Positions 24,456 to 32,677 of a DNA stretch of 64,000 bases are shown here, piece after piece. Position numbers and translations under genes: made by a program. This DNA is from Curtobacterium sp. MCPF17_052 (GTDB taxonomy: Bacteria > Actinomycetota > Actinomycetes > Actinomycetales > Microbacteriaceae), in NCBI RefSeq assembly GCF_003234085.1, contig NZ_QKSD01000002.1, forward strand, positions 62,001-126,000, written 5' to 3'. The number at the start of each line of letters is the position of its first letter. Within the stretch, counting starts at the first letter, position 1. The notes beneath the pieces were generated by a model, which made no database searches, was not told where the DNA came from, and worked only from the letters and a program-made list of their open reading frames with translations.

Positions 24456-25415
24456 ATGACCACCACCGTGGACCCCAGGACCGTCTTCGAGACGTCCGGG
24501 GCCGACCTCGACGCCGCCCGGGCGGTGTTCGAGCAGGCCTACGAGGCCTCCGGGTTCCTGCCCGAGCGGACCGAACGCGTTTTCGGGTACCGCTTCCGGA
24601 CGGTCGGCGACCAGACGATGTCGTTCCGGTCGACCCGGTTCGACGCGCGCATGGTCGGCGAGGTCGATTCCGGCGACCAGGTCAGCGTGTCCTGGGTGAC
24701 GGACGGCGGCGGCGTGCTGGACGTCGGCCGCGACGAGCTGGGGCTGTCTCCCGGACGGCCGGTGGTGTTCCCGACCGGACGCCCCTACCGCTTCGAGCTG
24801 GCCGACGTGCGGCAGAGCGTGGTGCAACTCGATCGGACCTTCCTCGAACGGATCGCGGCCGAGGCGTACGGCACCGAACCCGGCACCCTGGTCTTCGACC
24901 ACACGGCAGCGCCCGGGGTCGAGGCCGTCCGTGCCTGGAACCACCAGGTGCAGGAGGCGTCCCGGATCGTGCTCGGCAACGCCCCGGTGTCGGTGCTGGC
25001 CCTCGCCGACACGGCCCGACGGACTGCCCTGGCACTCCTGACCACGTTCCCGCACCGCATCACCGCCCGTCAGGTCCCGCTGCCGACCGGGGCCACCGGG
25101 CGGGTGCGATCGGCCGTCGAGTACATGCACGCCGCTGCGCACACCCCGATCACCACGACCGACGTCGCCGAGCACGTCGGACTGAGCGTCCGCGGCCTGC
25201 AGCAGGCGTTCCAGCGGCAGATCGGCGTCGCACCGAACGCCCTGCTGCGGGGGATCCGCCTGGACCGGGTCCGAGACGAGCTCCGTGCCGGCACACCGAC
25301 CGACACCACCGTGGCCAGCGTCGCCGTCCGGTGGGGCTTCGCGCACCTGGGTCGGTTCTCGGCGGCCTACGCCCGGCGCTTCCTGGAGTACCCCCGCGAC
25401 ACCCTGCACGGCTGA
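24456..25415 (+). CDS. AraC-family transcriptional regulator
   Basis: 319 residues. The N-terminal domain resembles the AraC-binding-like (PF14525) cupin group. The C-terminal HTH_18 domain spans about residues 220-315: DVAEHVGLSVRGLQQAFQRQ for the first helix-turn-helix and VRWGFAHLGRFSAAYARRF for the second. It is a DNA-binding regulator of unknown signal. ATG 24456 is chosen over 24417 on family length. The gene is monocistronic. Confidence 0.88.
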   Translation: MTTTVDPRTVFETSGADLDAARAVFEQAYEASGFLPERTERVFGYRFRTVGDQTMSFRSTRFDARMVGEVDSGDQVSVSWVTDGGGVLDVGRDELGLSPGRPVVFPTGRPYRFELADVRQSVVQLDRTFLERIAAEAYGTEPGTLVFDHTAAPGVEAVRAWNHQVQEASRIVLGNAPVSVLALADTARRTALALLTTFPHRITARQVPLPTGATGRVRSAVEYMHAAAHTPITTTDVAEHVGLSVRGLQQAFQRQIGVAPNALLRGIRLDRVRDELRAGTPTDTTVASVAVRWGFAHLGRFSAAYARRFLEYPRDTLHG

Positions 25416-25546
25416 CACCGCGATCAGCCCCGCGCTGTCCCCGGACACAGCGACACGCCGCTCCGACCGGGGCGACATGCCACCGGATCCCGCGACACTC
25501 CGCCGATGTCCGCGCCGATCGAGCGTGCGATATTCATACTCCTCAC

Positions 25547-26668
25547 ATGGAGACGCAGGCCGGAGCACGCACGCCCCTCGTGGACCCCTTCGGTCGCGAA
25601 CTCGAGGAGTGGTTGCGCGACGCCCCGGCCACGCGGTCGCCGTACCTCGCAGACCTCGTCGTCCCCCCGGTGACGGGTCCGGTGCGCCGTCCCGTGCTGC
25701 CCTCGGTGGACGCGGAACAGCCGGCAGTCGACCTCCTCGAGACCGACGCCGAGGCCGAGACCCTCGCCGAGACCGAGGTGGACGCCGAGCCCGCGGTCGC
25801 CGCCGAGCCCGCCGCCCCCACCACCTCGGGTGACGACCGCGCCTTCCGCCGCGACCGTGCCCGTCACGTGGCCGTCTGCGCCCCGTCCTTCCCTGAGCCG
25901 CCCGAGCGCCTCGCGCTCCGCTTCGACGACCTCGCCGTCGCGCTCGACGCCGCCAGCGGCCGGACCACCATCGAACGCATCGACCTGCTCGAGGACGAGG
26001 TCCGCGTCCGCGACGAGGACCTCGCTCGCCTCGCCGCCTGGGAGGCCGTCGTCGCCGACAGCACCGATGCCGAGGTCGAGGGTGCACGTGCCTTCGCCCG
26101 CGAGGTCTTCGCCGACCTGCTGGCCGACGCCGCACTCGAGGCCGACCGTCGTGAGCGAGCCGCCCTGCGCCGGGCCGCCACGTCGCCCGTGCGGCTCGGA
26201 GCCGTCCGCTCGCTCCTGCCGGCACCGCACCGCGCGGTGGCCGATCCGGTGACGGTCGACGTCCCGGCCGACGACCGGTCAGATGACGGCATCCCCGCCA
26301 CCGCCGGACCGCGGGCCGCGGTCCGACCGGTGTCGAGCCTCCAGACCGTCTCGCCGTCCTCCCCGCCGGTCCCGGCCTCCGGTCGACCGACGCCACTGGT
26401 GCAGCCGGCCACCGGCCCGACCGTCATCGACCGTGCGGCGTTCGCTGCCGTGCTCCGCGCGCACACCGGTGAGCAGCCGGTCGTGTCCGTCGAGGTCCCG
26501 GTGGCCGCTCCGGTCGCGGCACCGGGGACCACCGACGACACCGTCTCGGCGGACGTCGCCGACAGCGCGGCCGACCGGGAGGCCCGTACCGACGCCTCGA
26601 CCACCGCGCCGTCCGGCTGGTGGTCGCGTGTCGTCGCCCGGCTGCTGCACCTCGTCGGCCGTCGCTGA
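25547..26668 (+). CDS. hypothetical protein, acidic/proline-rich with C-terminal basic helix
   Basis: 373 residues with no recognised domain. Residues 60-95 are a Glu/Ala repeat region (ETDAEAETLAETEVDAEP). Residues 115-215 are predicted helical and charged (IERIDLLEDEVRVRDEDLARL), perhaps a short coiled coil. Residues 220-350 are low complexity, rich in Ala, Pro, Thr and Val. The last 15 residues (WWSRVVARLLHLVGRR) form an amphipathic, basic, membrane-seeking helix. ATG 25547 lies six bases after a CATACT hexamer in an AT-rich stretch, suggesting a leaderless start. Function unknown. Confidence 0.65.
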   Translation: METQAGARTPLVDPFGRELEEWLRDAPATRSPYLADLVVPPVTGPVRRPVLPSVDAEQPAVDLLETDAEAETLAETEVDAEPAVAAEPAAPTTSGDDRAFRRDRARHVAVCAPSFPEPPERLALRFDDLAVALDAASGRTTIERIDLLEDEVRVRDEDLARLAAWEAVVADSTDAEVEGARAFAREVFADLLADAALEADRRERAALRRAATSPVRLGAVRSLLPAPHRAVADPVTVDVPADDRSDDGIPATAGPRAAVRPVSSLQTVSPSSPPVPASGRPTPLVQPATGPTVIDRAAFAAVLRAHTGEQPVVSVEVPVAAPVAAPGTTDDTVSADVADSAADREARTDASTTAPSGWWSRVVARLLHLVGRR

Positions 26669-26706
26669 CACCCGGGTGGAGCCCGCCGTCTCGGTACACT
26701 GACGGG

Positions 26707-27540
26707 ATGCCGACGCTCCGAGAACTGCAGTCCGTCGTCGAGTCACTGTGGCCGGCGGCCGGGGCGGAGTCCTGGGACTCCGTCGGCCTCGTCTCGGGCG
26801 ACCCGGACGCGGTGGTCGAACACGTCCACCTGGCCGTCGACGCCGTGCCGGACACCGCGCGCGAAGCCGTCGCTGCCGGGGCCGACCTGCTGCTGACACA
26901 TCACCCCCTGCTGCTGCGCGGTGTGACCACGATCGACGAGTCCACCTACAAGGGGTCGGTCCTCGCGACGCTCGTGCGCGGCGGCTGCGCGCTCCTCGCG
27001 GCCCACACGAACGCCGACGTCGTCACCACCGGCACCTCCGCCGTGCTCGCGGACCGGCTCGGCCTGCAGCAGCAGCGTCCGCTCGAACCCGCCGCCGACG
27101 GCATGACCGGCATCGGCCGGGTCGGCGTCCTCGCCGAACCCGTGGCGCTCGGCGTCCTCGCCCGACGGATCGTCGACGTCCTGCCGGCCACCGCGACCGG
27201 GGTCCGGGTGTCGGGGGAGTACGACCGTCCGGTCCGCACCGTCGCCCTGTGCGCCGGCGCGGGCGACGCGTACCTCGGCAATCCCGAGGTGCGCGCGGCC
27301 GACGTCTACGTGACGAGCGACCTCCGGCACCACCCCGCCTCCGAGTTCCGTGAGCAGGCGATGGTGGCCGACGGGCCCGCGCTCATCGACACCTCGCACT
27401 GGGCGACCGAGTGGCTCTGGCTCGACGTCGCCGCCGAACAGCTGCGTGCCGCCACCGGGGTCCGCGTCACCGTGAGCGACCTCCGCACCGACCCGTGGGA
27501 CTTCGCCGTCCTGCCATCCGCCCCCAACGAAGGAGCCTGA
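26707..27540 (+). CDS. NIF3-like dinuclear metal centre protein (YbgI/YqfO family)
   Basis: 277 residues. The metal-binding motifs of the NIF3/DUF34 family are all present: LLLTHHPLLL (HH pair), AHTNADVV, and the C-terminal IDTSHWATEW. Family members have a di-metal site and are sometimes called GTP cyclohydrolase I type 2; a role in metal homeostasis has been proposed and the activity is unsettled. A TACACT hexamer at 26695-26700 is six bases from the ATG (leaderless). It is followed after two bases by the coiled-coil/zinc-ribbon-like gene, a pairing common in actinobacteria. Confidence 0.92.
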   Translation: MPTLRELQSVVESLWPAAGAESWDSVGLVSGDPDAVVEHVHLAVDAVPDTAREAVAAGADLLLTHHPLLLRGVTTIDESTYKGSVLATLVRGGCALLAAHTNADVVTTGTSAVLADRLGLQQQRPLEPAADGMTGIGRVGVLAEPVALGVLARRIVDVLPATATGVRVSGEYDRPVRTVALCAGAGDAYLGNPEVRAADVYVTSDLRHHPASEFREQAMVADGPALIDTSHWATEWLWLDVAAEQLRAATGVRVTVSDLRTDPWDFAVLPSAPNEGA

Positions 27541-27542
27541 CC

Positions 27543-28277
27543 ATGAAGGCAGCACCCGAGGACCAGGCCATCCTGCTCGACGTCCAGCGACTCGACAACG
27601 ACATCACCCGGTTGGCACACCGGATCAGTTCCCTGCAGAAGGGCGAGCACCTCACCGAACTCGGCACCCGGGCCGCCGGGCTGCGGAGCCAGCTCGCCGC
27701 GGCCACGGGGGACGTGGAGGACGCCGAACGCGACCTCGCCCGCCTCGAGTCCGACACCGCGACCGCGCAGGCACGCATCGAGCGTGACACCACGCTGCTG
27801 CAGAACGTCGGCAGCGCGAAGGACGCCGCCGGGCTGCAGAACGAGCTCGACTCGCTGAACCGTCGGACGAACGACCTCGAGACGCAGGAACTCGAGGTCA
27901 TGGAGAAGCTCGACCAGCTCCGCGCGCGGGTCGGTGACATCGAGGCGCAGCTCGCCGACATCGACGCCGAGCGTGGACGCCTGATGGGGGTGCGCGACGA
28001 CGGCATCGCCCGGTTCGAGAAGGACCGCGTGGCCGCGGTCCAGTCCCGCGCCGACGTCGCAGCCAAGGTGCCGGCGGACCTCCTCGCGCTGTACGAGCGC
28101 CAGCGGGCCCGGTACGGGTTCGGGGCATCGCTGCTGCAGGGCGGCGTGTCGACGGCGTCCGGCGTTGCGCTGAACAACTCCGACCTGGCGTCGATCCGGG
28201 CCGCGGCGCCGGACGACGTCGTGCTCTGCCCGGACAGCGACGCGATCCTGGTGCGGACGGCCGAGTCCGGTCTGTAG
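27543..28277 (+). CDS. coiled-coil protein of the C4-type zinc ribbon (HP0958-like) family, zinc cysteines lost
   Basis: 244 residues. Residues 8-180 are a long antiparallel coiled coil (heptads through LDQLRARVGDIEAQLADIDAERG). The C-terminal 60 residues align with the zinc ribbon of the family (YGFGASLLQGGVSTASG and then VVLCPDSDAILVRT). Only one cysteine remains of the usual CxxC..CxxC, so no zinc can be bound in the usual way. The start is two bases after nif3, so the two genes are co-translated. The role is unknown; the family is linked to flagellar or RNA-chaperone functions in other phyla. Confidence 0.85.
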   Translation: MKAAPEDQAILLDVQRLDNDITRLAHRISSLQKGEHLTELGTRAAGLRSQLAAATGDVEDAERDLARLESDTATAQARIERDTTLLQNVGSAKDAAGLQNELDSLNRRTNDLETQELEVMEKLDQLRARVGDIEAQLADIDAERGRLMGVRDDGIARFEKDRVAAVQSRADVAAKVPADLLALYERQRARYGFGASLLQGGVSTASGVALNNSDLASIRAAAPDDVVLCPDSDAILVRTAESGL

Positions 28278-28323
28278 GCGGCGGGTTCGCAGGCTCGGTG
28301 CCGCCGAGACGCCGCCGTTCCGC

Positions 28324-28353
28324 CGAGACGCCGCCGAATTCGGCGGCGTCTCG
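28324..28353. repeat. perfect 30-base palindrome, dispersed repeat family A
   Basis: The half-site CGAGACGCCGCCGAA and its exact complement meet at a central GAATTC with no loop. It sits in the 268-base gap after the coiled-coil gene (28278-28545). Further partial copies of GAGACGCCG occur at 28305-28320, 28460-28520 and 60608-60656. Apart from these repeats and the rnpB terminator I see no gene in this gap. It may act as a bidirectional terminator. Confidence 0.7.
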
Positions 28354-28403
28354 CGCGTTGCGCGGCGTCTCGCGGCGACGCCGGCGTCGTGGGGTGTGCC
28401 TGG

Positions 28404-28439
28404 CGGGAGGCGCGGTGCGGGTCGGCCGCGTGCCTCCCG
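28404..28439. repeat. inverted repeat, dispersed family D (GGGAGGC hairpin)
   Basis: 28404-28414 pairs with 28429-28439 (11 pairs, one G-U). The arms share CGGGAGGC with hairpins at 51241-51266 and 60515-60556, all intergenic. Confidence 0.55.
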
Positions 28440-28545
28440 TCGGCTGAGACGCGCACGTCTGCGTGAGACGCCGTCGTCCGGGCGAGACGCCGCGGGATCC
28501 GGCGGTCTCGCGCGTTGCGTGGCGTCTCACGGTGACGCCGCCATG

Positions 28546-28589
28546 GAACACGACAGCCCGGCACCTCGCGGTGCCGGGCTGTCGTGTTC
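28546..28589 (-). terminator. rnpB terminator hairpin
   Basis: A perfect 20-bp stem (28546-28565 with 28570-28589) closed by a TCGC tetraloop lies just after the 3' end of rnpB on the minus strand. There is no clear U tract, as is common for actinobacterial hairpin terminators. Confidence 0.8.
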
Positions 28590-28597
28590 GTACGGTC

Positions 28598-28966
28598 TGG
28601 GCGAACGGGCCGGCCGTACGCCGGGTTCTGTCCCGCCTCGCGGCGGTGACGGCCATCTCTCTCGGACCGACGTTGCCGTCGGCCTCCAGCGGTCTACCCG
28701 AGGACTCGGCGAGCAGCCTCAGCGTCCTCTGTCTGACCTTGCTCCGGGCGAGGTTTACCGAGCAGATCCGGTCACCCGGATCCCTGGTGGTCTCTTACAC
28801 CACCGTTTCACCCTTACCGACGTCGCCGCCGGCGGTCTGTTCTCTGTGGCACTGTCTCGCGGATTGCTCCGGGTGGGTGTTACCCACCGCCCTGCTCTGT
28901 GGAGCCCGGACGTTCCTCGGCACTCCCGGGGGAGTGACGCGACCGTCTCACCGACCCGTTCGCTCC
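28598..28966 (-). ncRNA. rnpB: RNase P RNA component, bacterial class A
   Basis: The minus strand carries the conserved 5' block GAGGAACGTCCGGGCTCCAC (28918-28899) and the 3' block GGACAGAACCCGGC (28633-28620). The two ends pair as helix P1 (CGAACGGG at 28962-28955 with CCCGTTCG at 28609-28602). The transcript of about 365 bases is the catalytic RNA that trims tRNA 5' leaders. The exact ends are set from the P1 pairing and could be a few bases off. Confidence 0.93.
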
Positions 28967-29034
28967 GACGAGTGTAGCGGCCCAGGTGATCAGCCCCGAT
29001 CAGCACCCCGACCCGGTCCCACGCCCGCAGCCGG

Positions 29035-29787
29035 TCAGCGGGTGCTGCGTGCCGCGAGGGTGGCCGCGCCGATGATGCCCGCGTTGTTGCGGAGCGTCGC
29101 GGGGATGATCTCCGCCTGCAGGTCGAGCAGCGGCAGGAACTCCTCGTACTGCTTCGACACGCCACCACCGACGACGAAGAGCTCGGGGGAGAGCAGTGCC
29201 TCGAGCCGCGAGTAGTACTTCTGCAGGCGCTTCGCCCAGTGCTTCCAGGACAGGTCGTCCCGCTCCTTGGCGGCGAACGAGGCCTTCGTCTCGTAGTCGA
29301 CGCCCTCGATCTCCAGGTGGCCCAGTTCCGCGTTCACGATGAGCACGCCGTCGTTGATCAGCGCTGTGCCGATACCGGTGCCCAGCGTCGTCATGATGAC
29401 GAGTCCGTCGCGGCCCTTCGCGGCGCCGAACTGCTGCTCGGCGAACCCGGCGGCGTCGGCGTCGTTGACGAAGTGGATGGAGCGGCCGAGCTCTTTCTCG
29501 AACAGCGCCTCGGCCTCGAAGCCGATCCACTTCTTCGAGACGTTCGCCGCGGACATGGTCTTGCCGTCGCGGACGATCGCCGGGAAGCAGACCCCGACCG
29601 GGACGTCCGAGGCAGGGGAGAGGTCGTCCAGGATCGACTTGGCGACCTCGACGATGTCGTTGGGCCGGCCGCCCTCGGGCGTGGCCTTCTTGATCCGGTC
29701 GGTGGTGAGTTCGCCGGTCGCCGTGTCGACGATCGCGCCCTTGATGCCTGTTCCGCCGATGTCGACGCCGACTGCGAGTGAGGTCAT
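29035..29787 (-). CDS. ppgK: polyphosphate glucokinase (ROK family)
   Basis: 250 residues, the usual PpgK length. The phosphate-binding motif DIGGTGIKGA is at residues 9-18; TLGTGIGTALI and ELGHLEIEG (substrate contacts) follow, with DADAAGFAEQQFG and the C-terminal VVGGGVSKQYEEFLP. It phosphorylates glucose using polyphosphate or ATP in the cytoplasm. ATG 29787 matches the family N-terminus (MTSLAVGVDIGGTG). It lies upstream of rnpB on the same strand, but rnpB is expected to have its own promoter. Confidence 0.94.
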   Translation of the reverse strand: MTSLAVGVDIGGTGIKGAIVDTATGELTTDRIKKATPEGGRPNDIVEVAKSILDDLSPASDVPVGVCFPAIVRDGKTMSAANVSKKWIGFEAEALFEKELGRSIHFVNDADAAGFAEQQFGAAKGRDGLVIMTTLGTGIGTALINDGVLIVNAELGHLEIEGVDYETKASFAAKERDDLSWKHWAKRLQKYYSRLEALLSPELFVVGGGVSKQYEEFLPLLDLQAEIIPATLRNNAGIIGAATLAARSTR

Positions 29788-29857
29788 GGGGAGCGGTGCC
29801 TTCCGTAGGTGACGAGTGTGTCCGGCACGGTCCCGAGGCCGGGCGCGCCGCGGGTGG

Positions 29858-30721
29858 TCAGGAGACGGTGAGGAGTTCGGTGCCGCGTTCGGTCACGAGG
29901 AGCGTGTGCTCGAACTGCGCGGTCCAGGAGTGGTCACGGGTGGTGACGGTCCAGTCGTCGGCCCAGATGTCCGCGTCGATGCCACCGAGGGTCAGCATCG
30001 GCTCGATCGTGAAGACCATGCCGGGCTCGATCACGGTGTCGTAGTGGACGTCGTCCACGTGCGGGATGACCAGACCGGAGTGGAAGGCCCGTCCGACGCC
30101 GTGCCCGGTGTAGTCGCGGACCACCCCGTAGCCGAAGCGCTTGGCGTACGACTCGATCGCGCGGCCGATGACGTTGACCTGGCGGCCGGGAGCGACGGCA
30201 CGGATGCCGCGGTGCATCGCTTCTTCGGTGCGGGTGACGAGGTCCTGTACCTCGGGCGCGGCCTGCCCGACCACGAAGGTCCGGTTGGTGTCACCGTGCA
30301 TGCCGTCCTTGTACGCGGTGATGTCGATGTTCACGATGTCGCCGTCCTGCAGCACGGTGTCGTCGGGGATGCCGTGGCAGATCACCTCGTTGAGGGACGA
30401 GCAGAGCGACTTCGGGTACCCGCGGTAGCCGAGGGTCGAGGGGTAGGCGCCGTGGCCGACGACGAACTCGTGGCCGATCCGGTCGAGTTCGTCGGTCGTG
30501 ACGCCCGGGCGGATCGCCGCACCGACGGCGTCGATGGCCTGCGAGGCGATGCGACCGGCTGTACGGATCCGCTCGACCTCGTCCGGCGTGTACGTGTCGC
30601 CGAGTCCGTGCTCATGGGGCTCGACCTTGCCGACGTACTCGGGTCGCTCGATGTCCTTCGGGACGGGCCGCTGTGGTGAGATGCGGCCGGCGGTCAGGTG
30701 TCCGTGTTCGTCCCGGGGCAT
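29858..30721 (-). CDS. map: type I methionine aminopeptidase
   Basis: 287 residues, with a 40-residue N-terminal extension before the pita-bread domain, as in the longer actinobacterial MAP (MapB type). Metal and catalytic residues are seen in [37 protein letters not shown] (His) and TIEPML, with a final Glu in AQFEHTLLV. It removes the initiator Met during translation. A TAGAGT hexamer at 30734-30729 stands seven bases before ATG 30721 (leaderless). The open frame continuing to 31042 is a shadow. Confidence 0.95.
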   Translation of the reverse strand: MPRDEHGHLTAGRISPQRPVPKDIERPEYVGKVEPHEHGLGDTYTPDEVERIRTAGRIASQAIDAVGAAIRPGVTTDELDRIGHEFVVGHGAYPSTLGYRGYPKSLCSSLNEVICHGIPDDTVLQDGDIVNIDITAYKDGMHGDTNRTFVVGQAAPEVQDLVTRTEEAMHRGIRAVAPGRQVNVIGRAIESYAKRFGYGVVRDYTGHGVGRAFHSGLVIPHVDDVHYDTVIEPGMVFTIEPMLTLGGIDADIWADDWTVTTRDHSWTAQFEHTLLVTERGTELLTVS

Positions 30722-30890
30722 GCGTTCCACTCTAGCGGCGTGTCGGGCCCGGCCGTCGCCTCCCGGCTGTGGGGCTCGCCCGGCAGGCACACTGCACGAG
30801 CCCGCCCGCCTGCCCGCCGGCTCACCGCCCGGCCCGCGACCCGACCCCGCTGCGCGGACGCCCCGCGTCCGCCCGGGTACGGTCGGGCCC

Positions 30891-31076
30891 ATGACCGACG
30901 AGCGCATCGAATCCCAGTGGTGGTACAACGACAAGACCGGCGAGGTCGAGCAGGGCCCGAAGTCGACGAACCGGCACCACATCGGCCCCTTCCCGACCCG
31001 CGACGAGGCCGCACACGCGTTGGACCGGGTCCGGCAGAACAACGAGCGCGCCGACGCCGCGGACCAGGACGGCTGA
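30891..31076 (+). CDS. small SPOR-like domain protein
   Basis: 61 residues. The pattern [14 protein letters not shown], then [19 protein letters not shown], matches a short protein widely annotated in Microbacteriaceae as SPOR-domain-containing. Real SPOR domains bind denuded peptidoglycan at septa; here only half of such a fold could form, so the assignment is tentative. A TACGGT hexamer at 30878-30883 is seven bases before the ATG (leaderless). Confidence 0.7.
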   Translation: MTDERIESQWWYNDKTGEVEQGPKSTNRHHIGPFPTRDEAAHALDRVRQNNERADAADQDG

Positions 31077-31082
31077 CCGGCC

Positions 31083-31316
31083 TCAGGCCGTCGGCTCGGC
31101 GGGCGGCTCCGGTTCGGTCCGGAACCCGATGATCTTGTGCGTGCCGTCGCAGTAGGGCTTCAGCATCGACTTGCCGCACCGGCAGAGGGCGACCGTCCGG
31201 CGTCGCCGGGGCAGTTCCTGTCCGTCCGGGCCCAGCACCGCGACGTCACCGCGCAGCAGGAACGGACCGTCCGGGTACGCGACCACCGACGGCTCGTCCT
31301 CGCGTTCACGCGACAC
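31083..31316 (-). CDS. CDGSH-type iron-sulfur protein
   Basis: 77 residues. The [2Fe-2S] ligand pattern C-x-C-x8-C-x3-H is complete ([17 protein letters not shown]), placed after a small beta region. CDGSH proteins carry a redox-labile [2Fe-2S] cluster and act in iron or redox handling. The GTG start at 31316 overlaps the end of the heme-oxygenase-like gene by 11 bases, so the two are co-translated. It is convergent with the SPOR-like gene. Confidence 0.88.
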   Translation of the reverse strand: MSREREDEPSVVAYPDGPFLLRGDVAVLGPDGQELPRRRRTVALCRCGKSMLKPYCDGTHKIIGFRTEPEPPAEPTA

Positions 31317-32445
31317 GGGAGGCACCGTCCGCAGACCGCATCGCCGTGACGTCGGCGCCAGGGGCATCCGCGTCGCCAACGCTCCCGGACTCGCCGTCGA
31401 GGGGGCGCCGCAGGGAACTGCGCCCCTGCTCCCAGCTGGAGAGCAGCTGCGTCCCTGCCATGCCCTCGACGACGAGGCACGCGGCAGCGCCGAACATCAC
31501 GTCGTCGAGCAGCGTCGGGTCGGCCTCGACCATCCCGCCGGCCAGGTCACGGCCGGCGATCTGCTCGTGCACCGCGTCGGCCTCCACGTGTTCGTCGAAG
31601 TACCACGTCGCGTCCTCGTCGAACCCGTTCCGCCGGAACCCGTCGCCGTAGAGCTTGCTCGGGATCGACGAGGTCATCTCGAACGCCGCCAGGTGCCCGA
31701 CGATGGCTCCGCGGAGGCGCCGGTGGAGACCGAACATGCTCATCATGTTGAGCGCACCGAGCGTGATCGCCGGCAGGTGGTCGACGTAGGCCCCGTAGGA
31801 GTCGTCCAGCCCGGCGGCGCGCAGTGTCCTGGCGAAGATCGCCGAGTGCATGCGCTTCGGTCGTCCGCCGCCGTACTCGTCCGACTGGATCTCGACCAAC
31901 GCGGCCTTGGCTCGACCCGACAGCCGCGGGATCGCCCAGCTGTGCGGGTCTGCCTCCTTCAACGTGTAGACGGTTCGCTGCACCAGGAACTCGCGGATCT
32001 GTGCACGATCAGCCTTCCGGGCGACCCACCGGGACACGCTCGGTCCGCTGTCGGCGGCCGTCAGGGCGAACAGCGCCGCGGACACCGCCTCGGCGGTCGG
32101 CTCGGGGCGCTCGGGCACCGGGACGGCTGCGCGGACGGCGGCTTCGAGCGCGGTCTCGACGACCGCACGCGTGCCGAGCAGGTGGACGTCCCACTCCAGC
32201 GAGTCGTCGACGCCGGCGATGCCGCCGTAGTGGAGTTCGTAGAGGGCGAACAGTGCGAGCTGCAGGTCGTCGTCGTCCAGGATGTCCTGGGAACGGGCGA
32301 CGGCGGCGACGGCGACGTCGCGGAGGGTCTCGTCCGGTGCGCCGGTGGTGAGTGCGGCGAGGACTGCGGTGCTGAGGGGGCCCCGTGGTGCCGGCACGGG
32401 CATCGGGGTCTGGGTGAGGACTTCGGCGGCGTCGAGGACGGCCAT
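31306..32445 (-). CDS. heme-oxygenase-like diiron (iron-containing redox enzyme) family protein
   Basis: 379 residues of the iron-containing redox enzyme family (Haem_oxygenas_2 fold). Likely metal ligands are in ALYELHYGG, EIQSDEYGGG and the C-terminal YFDEHVEADAVHEQI (E-H...D..H). Members with this fold use a non-haem diiron site to oxidise small substrates, often in biosynthetic clusters. ATG 32445 is preferred to the Arg-rich extension to 32565. It overlaps the CDGSH gene, which may supply electrons or iron-sulfur chemistry. Confidence 0.82.
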   Translation of the reverse strand: MAVLDAAEVLTQTPMPVPAPRGPLSTAVLAALTTGAPDETLRDVAVAAVARSQDILDDDDLQLALFALYELHYGGIAGVDDSLEWDVHLLGTRAVVETALEAAVRAAVPVPERPEPTAEAVSAALFALTAADSGPSVSRWVARKADRAQIREFLVQRTVYTLKEADPHSWAIPRLSGRAKAALVEIQSDEYGGGRPKRMHSAIFARTLRAAGLDDSYGAYVDHLPAITLGALNMMSMFGLHRRLRGAIVGHLAAFEMTSSIPSKLYGDGFRRNGFDEDATWYFDEHVEADAVHEQIAGRDLAGGMVEADPTLLDDVMFGAAACLVVEGMAGTQLLSSWEQGRSSLRRPLDGESGSVGDADAPGADVTAMRSADGASRVA

Positions 32446-32677
32446 GTGGTGCTCCTTCGCAGGGTCGGTACGGTCCGAGCCTGGCCCAGGCGGCTGACAG
32501 GCCCGGCGCGAGAGGCCGCTGAGCGCACCCGGCACGCGCGTCGACGTCGCCCTCGCGCCGTCCACAGCCCGCGCGCGCCCCGCCCACGAGGAGCCGCACG
32601 GGCACTAGCCTGTGTGCACGGTCGCGATGCGGCCCGGCGGGTCGCATCGCGACTCGGTGAACACGGAAAGGTCGTGC

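Noticed and set aside
28278..28545. CRISPR-like array suggested by repeated GAGACGCCGCC units
   Set aside because: Unit lengths and spacers are irregular, the units are palindromic and a copy lies 32 kb away; these are dispersed inverted repeats.
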